This document shows positions 32,227-35,861 of a stretch of 35,861 bases of DNA, one piece after another. A program made the translations under genes and the position numbers. Below the pieces are notes generated by a model, which saw only the letters and a program-made list of their open reading frames with translations, was not told the origin of the DNA and made no database searches. Positions within the stretch are counted from its first letter, which is position 1, and each line of letters opens with the position of its first letter. The stretch covers positions 1-35,861 of the forward strand of contig CAKKQA010000100.1 of the NCBI GenBank assembly GCA_919901925.1, given 5' to 3'. The DNA comes from Omnitrophica bacterium GWA2_41_15. Its GTDB lineage: Bacteria; Omnitrophota; Gorgyraeia; Gygaellales; UBA12090.

Positions 32227-35200
32227 CTACGACGCCGCCGGACGGCTCTTCTCAATCACGCACAAGAAGGCCTTAAACTCCTGCGGCGTTTCTTCAACGA
32301 ACTCCTCTTGAAGCCTGAAGAAATTCACCTCACAGATTACCGCCTCATCCGCGATTTTTCCGCTGTTGCCCATCAAATAACACGCGGACATAAACTCAAT
32401 CATCCGCTGGCTTGACGGCAAAATCCCGGCTATCATCATCTTCTGCAATTCTGATGCTTCATCAGTAACGTTAATTCCCCTTAACACATTCAAATCCGGC
32501 ATCTTAAAATTGAGAAGCGGACTGCTCGCCTGTATCTGCGTAGCCATATTGATGTAGCGAAAGTCAATGCCGCCGGGCGCCACTGATGAAGAGGCGTTTT
32601 GGTTTGCCTGTTCTGAACCGGCTAACTGGTTAACCGGCGAACTGGCTAACTGCCCTGCCGGCGAAGAGGCGGCGGGATTAGTTTTACTTAGCCGCACCAG
32701 AACAGGGCGATTTATAGAAATAATTATTGTGGTTACCTGTTCAGGACTATCATACCTGGAAATATATAATTTATCCTGTTGTTGTATTAAACCTTCGAGT
32801 GTGCCTAATTTTATCTGTCTCTTGCTATCTTCATCTAAACCTTCCCGATTGAAATATATTGATAAATCCTTCTCGGGTTTAGACAAGACTAATCGTATAC
32901 TCACTTGTCTGCCACTTCCAACTATAGGAGTTACATACGCCATAATTTCTTGCGCAGTCCTCGCAACCGGCGAAGAGGCCAAGACTTGTTTGCCGGCGGC
33001 AAAGGGAGATAATCTAATATGTGGATATACTCCTATCGCCCTTTTTGTACCGTCTGGGGCATCAGTTGTTTCCACTCTGCAAGACAGCTTACCGTCTTGG
33101 CTCTTTGCGGCAATTTTCCTAAGATTATCTTTCACCCGCTCCTCATTGGCGATATTAACATCTACCGGAACTCCGACAGTAGGTTCAACCCAAAGTATTA
33201 ATAAAGCAGGAACACTGCCCGCATTAATCATTTCAATTATATATTTAGCCACTTCGTCCACATCACCGATTATCTCTTGAACTGCAGTTACCGGAGAAGA
33301 GGCGGCTGGCGCAGGCAATTTTTTCATTGCATCCTGCCATGAAATATTGGTCTGGCCGCGGACAATTTTATGTGCAGATTCTCCACTATCGCTGTCTCCA
33401 GGATACCAAGTAATACGGATGTTATCGGCATCATGCCTCACAACGTACAGTATACCTGCACGTAAATTTGTAGCTCGGTCATTCAATATATATTTATCCC
33501 CGATTAAACCATCTCGACTTGTATACGGACCAGATTCTACCAAAGAATAATTATTCGGATTTACCGGCGAAGAGGCGGGTTGTTGGTTTGCCGGTTTGCC
33601 TGTTTCTCTGTTGGCCTGTTCTGAACCGGCTAACCGGTTAACCGGCGAACTGGCTAACTGCCCTGCCGGCGAAGAAGCGAAGCCCCTCTCCAAAATGCCC
33701 GCAACCTTTTCAAAGAATTCCCTTATATCGCCTTGCGCGTTTTCAGCTGTATCCTCGCTGGCTATTAACACGACTTTACGCCTATCGGATACTAAAGACT
33801 GCGCTGTTCCAATGGCCTGTGCCTTCAATAGATTGCTATCATAACCCACAGGTTTTGGCTGGCTGTATTCGCCTGCCATTAGGTAAGTTGAAAACCACAT
33901 ATCCCTGCCTGCGGAGATATTCTGGTGATAAGAATGATTCTTATCCGGGCCTTCACCTAATTTAGAAGGCATCTTAAGCATATCGGTAAAAATTCTAAAC
34001 CTCATGCCCTCAAGAATACTCCTTAAACCGGGGCTCATCCTGCCATAAGAAGTAACCTCCGCGGCCTCGAAACCCTGGCGGTTTAACAATATCTCCATTA
34101 TTGCCGCGTAAACCGCGGGCGCGTCATTCATAGTAAAGCCCATTTCCCTGACTTCTTCCGCGACCTCTCGCGCGGTAATAATCCCAGCTTGAATTAGTGG
34201 CCCGTAATACAGCTTTAACGATTTGAAATCAGCGCTTTTCCAATCAGCCGGCACTTGAACATCTTCTCCCGACGGCAAAGCTTGCATTACTTCTCTTGTA
34301 GCCTTCTTATATCCTTCTACCGCAGGCTGGTCCACAAAACAAATATCCCAAAGATACCCTACCACCCCAACCGCCCTTTGTAACCCAAGCATCAGCCCGC
34401 CTATGGAAGCGGCGTCATCAACATCTATCTCAAATACAGGATAACCTTCAGCCAACAGATAATCCCACAACTCTTGATTAACCTTTCTTCCTGCCAAATT
34501 AATCCTGATGAAAACCCTGTCATTTCTATCCACAGGTTTTAATTCACCGGGTGAAAACCTCTCGCCATAAAATAGGCTAATGCCCTTGCCGTCTTTACCT
34601 AAGGATTCTTCGACTAACTGTTCTGTCCAAAGCGGTATATCTCTTAACGCCTCATCCACAAACATTGTAACTTTGTCTTTCTTCCCTTTAGACGCCATAT
34701 TATACAAGAAGGCGCCAAGTTTAAGAAAAACATCATCTTCCATCTTTTTTTCATTCATTGCCTTAGCTTTTGTAAGTGTATCAACTAATATTTCCGGCGC
34801 TGTAATTGCCAAAGGTAAAAGGAAAATATTAGTAGTGGGAGAGGTAAACCTTCCTCCTATATCTCCTTTTCCGTTAAGCTGTATCTCTCTTTGTTTATAA
34901 TCCCCGGTATCCATAGGCGAACCTTTATCCGTCACCACCCACATATGCTCTTTGACATCCATTGAAAAATGAGCAAATAGGCCTTCAAAATATTTTTTAT
35001 GCGAAACTGTCTCCTGCGTTGTGCCGGATTTACTGATAGGTATCACTAAAGTTTTCTCCAGCGCCGCTTCCCGCGAACCGGCATCTGCAGTTATTTCATC
35101 AAGGATTTCTTTTATTGCCGCGGGGTCCGTGGTCCTCAAACTGTAAATTTTAGTTTTCGCGTCCGGGCTCTCAAAAGTGCTCTTAACTACCTGCACGCTT

Positions 35201-35861
35201 AAGCCCGAACCGCCCATACCGCAGAAAATCACATACTTATATCTATCCCTGATAATCCTGCCATCAGCTAAAACATTATCAAGAATTTGACGATGAGTTA
35301 ATATCCAATCTAAATTAGGCATAGTCCAACCAAGTCGATTTTCCACAATGCCGCGTTTTTCATCAACCTCAAAACCAACCCTCGCCATTCTTGGGTTTGC
35401 CGCTTTTGCGTCAGCTATGTTCAGGCCATACATAGCCCTCACTTGATTCTCAAACTCTCTCAATCTCGCGAATCCCTCCGCCCCAAGAAAAGATTCAATT
35501 TGCCGTATCGTTACCGGCGAAGAGGCGGGTTGTTGGTTTGCCAGTTGGCCAGTTGACCTGTTGGCCTGTTCCAAACCGGCTAACTGGTTAACCGGCGAAC
35601 TGGTTAACTGTTCCACCGGCGAAGAAACTACGCCGGCTTCCTTCTCAATAACCTCTTCTTTGCCCCTGCCTAAAGCCGCATAGACATCATCAGGAATCGC
35701 CTCCAGCAAGTCAACAACTTCTGCCTGCGGCATTGCCTGCGGCTTGGATAAATCAACACCTATTGGCGGAAGGCCATGATCCATCAGCCATTTATTTATT
35801 AAGGCGATTTGATTTGCAGGCGGCGTGAAACTGCGTAATTTAGCGATATCATTCTTCTCCA
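32227..35861 (-). CDS. Giant multidomain protein with classical phosphoglucose isomerase domain, 5' partial
   Basis: The frame is open to the right edge: 25 protein-like codons precede the first internal ATG at 35784, so the start lies outside. Numbering from that ATG, there are 1185 residues. Linker 1 is about 53-91. A phosphoglucose isomerase domain spans about 93-700, with CGMGGSGLSVQ, IPISKSGTTQET, GGRFTSPTTN, EQLVEESLGKDGKGI and FVDQPAVEGYKKA carrying the likely catalytic Lys. Linker 2 is 703-741, then three small modules I do not recognise (742-827, 832-936, 941-1036), linker 3 and a conserved-looking C-terminal domain (1085-1185). Linkers read ASSPV, NQLAG and EQAN. No signal peptide can be judged. 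Confidence 0.8.
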   Translation of the reverse strand, partial: EKNDIAKLRSFTPPANQIALINKWLMDHGLPPIGVDLSKPQAMPQAEVVDLLEAIPDDVYAALGRGKEEVIEKEAGVVSSPVEQLTSSPVNQLAGLEQANRSTGQLANQQPASSPVTIRQIESFLGAEGFARLREFENQVRAMYGLNIADAKAANPRMARVGFEVDEKRGIVENRLGWTMPNLDWILTHRQILDNVLADGRIIRDRYKYVIFCGMGGSGLSVQVVKSTFESPDAKTKIYSLRTTDPAAIKEILDEITADAGSREAALEKTLVIPISKSGTTQETVSHKKYFEGLFAHFSMDVKEHMWVVTDKGSPMDTGDYKQREIQLNGKGDIGGRFTSPTTNIFLLPLAITAPEILVDTLTKAKAMNEKKMEDDVFLKLGAFLYNMASKGKKDKVTMFVDEALRDIPLWTEQLVEESLGKDGKGISLFYGERFSPGELKPVDRNDRVFIRINLAGRKVNQELWDYLLAEGYPVFEIDVDDAASIGGLMLGLQRAVGVVGYLWDICFVDQPAVEGYKKATREVMQALPSGEDVQVPADWKSADFKSLKLYYGPLIQAGIITAREVAEEVREMGFTMNDAPAVYAAIMEILLNRQGFEAAEVTSYGRMSPGLRSILEGMRFRIFTDMLKMPSKLGEGPDKNHSYHQNISAGRDMWFSTYLMAGEYSQPKPVGYDSNLLKAQAIGTAQSLVSDRRKVVLIASEDTAENAQGDIREFFEKVAGILERGFASSPAGQLASSPVNRLAGSEQANRETGKPANQQPASSPVNPNNYSLVESGPYTSRDGLIGDKYILNDRATNLRAGILYVVRHDADNIRITWYPGDSDSGESAHKIVRGQTNISWQDAMKKLPAPAASSPVTAVQEIIGDVDEVAKYIIEMINAGSVPALLILWVEPTVGVPVDVNIANEERVKDNLRKIAAKSQDGKLSCRVETTDAPDGTKRAIGVYPHIRLSPFAAGKQVLASSPVARTAQEIMAYVTPIVGSGRQVSIRLVLSKPEKDLSIYFNREGLDEDSKRQIKLGTLEGLIQQQDKLYISRYDSPEQVTTIIISINRPVLVRLSKTNPAASSPAGQLASSPVNQLAGSEQANQNASSSVAPGGIDFRYINMATQIQASSPLLNFKMPDLNVLRGINVTDEASELQKMMIAGILPSSQRMIEFMSACYLMGNSGKIADEAVICEVNFFRLQEEFVEETPQEFKAFLCVIEKSRPAAS
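32584..32670. repeat. Family B repeat read as protein linker 3
   Basis: AACCGGCTAACTGGTTAACC words, flanked by the ASSPV-coding word CCGGCGAAGAGGC or close variants, encode SSPAGQLASSPVNQLAG on the minus strand. The same words occur in the intergenic family B copies. Confidence 0.85.
33562..33678. repeat. Family B repeat read as protein linker 2
   Basis: GGTTTGCCGGTTTGCC and GGCTAACCGGTTAACC words, bounded by CCGGCGAAGAGGC/CCGGCGAAGAAGC, encode ASSPVNRLAGSEQAN and GKPANQQPASSPV. Confidence 0.88.
35512..35628. repeat. Family B repeat read as protein linker 1
   Basis: GGTTTGCCAGTTGGCCAG and GGCTAACTGGTTAACC words, bounded by CCGGCGAAGA, encode SSPVNQLAGLEQAN and GQLANQQPASSPV. Extended nucleotide matches to linker 2 include GGCGAAGAGGCGGGTTGTTG, suggesting a recent common copy. 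Confidence 0.88.

Noticed and set aside
35512-35628. CRISPR array or tandem repeat locus in the giant gene
   Set aside because: The repeats are not direct, evenly spaced units with unique spacers. They are translated linkers related to an inverted-repeat family.

Overview
The window looks like a chromosomal segment from an uncultured Gram-negative bacterium, most probably a member of Omnitrophota (candidate phylum OP3). This placement is an inference. It rests on very long proteins joined by 'SSPV' linkers, lipid A genes beside complete amino-acid pathways, and dense palindromic repeats in almost every gap. There is no phage or IS gene and no CRISPR array. The window holds about 32 protein genes and three tRNAs. 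Nearly everything from 1 to 28.4 kb is on the minus strand, a short plus-strand island runs from 28.77 to 32.12 kb, and a giant minus-strand gene runs off the right edge.

Layout from left to right. (1) 1-4.4 kb: a partial glutaredoxin, a flavodoxin, PgeF (laccase-domain) protein, a secreted cyclophilin, a YggU-like protein, RmuC and a TtcA-like tRNA thiolase. (2) 4.45-13.3 kb: prepilin peptidase and aroE, then leuA, ilvC, ilvN, ilvB, a small membrane protein and ilvD. Read on the minus strand this is ilvD-orf102-ilvB-ilvN-ilvC-leuA-aroE-pilD-ttcA, so branched-chain amino-acid synthesis leads into shikimate and pilin-processing functions. (3) 13.4-19.1 kb: a class II aldolase-like enzyme, ahcY-metK (the S-adenosylmethionine cycle), a sugar-phosphate nucleotidyltransferase and a cupin-type phosphoglucose isomerase. 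(4) 19.1-23.0 kb: ptsI, ptsH, yvcK and ptsN, a regulatory-type PTS without sugar permease genes. (5) 23.05-23.46 kb: tRNA-Gly, tRNA-Leu and tRNA-Lys. (6) 23.5-26.5 kb: rpsB-tsf-pyrH-frr with a clear promoter. (7) 26.6-31.2 kb: a divergent lipid A region (MsbA-like exporter; Gfo/Idh/MocA oxidoreductase and lpxB). (8) 31.2-32.1 kb: a single-polypeptide MNT-HEPN protein. (9) 32.2 kb to the right edge: a giant protein with a classical phosphoglucose isomerase domain and several unrecognised modules.

The most unusual feature is the repeat content. At least five families of structured repeats fill the gaps, reach start and stop codons, nest in one another, and in two genes have become protein-coding. 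lpxB carries a 73-residue in-frame insert made of five hairpin units, one hairpin type being read in two different frames. The giant gene's linkers are written in the same DNA 'words' as an intergenic repeat family. One family is built as two hairpins whose stems vary but stay paired and whose loops are complementary to each other. Three genes around the lipid A region have good promoters so close to the ATG that their mRNAs should be leaderless or nearly so.
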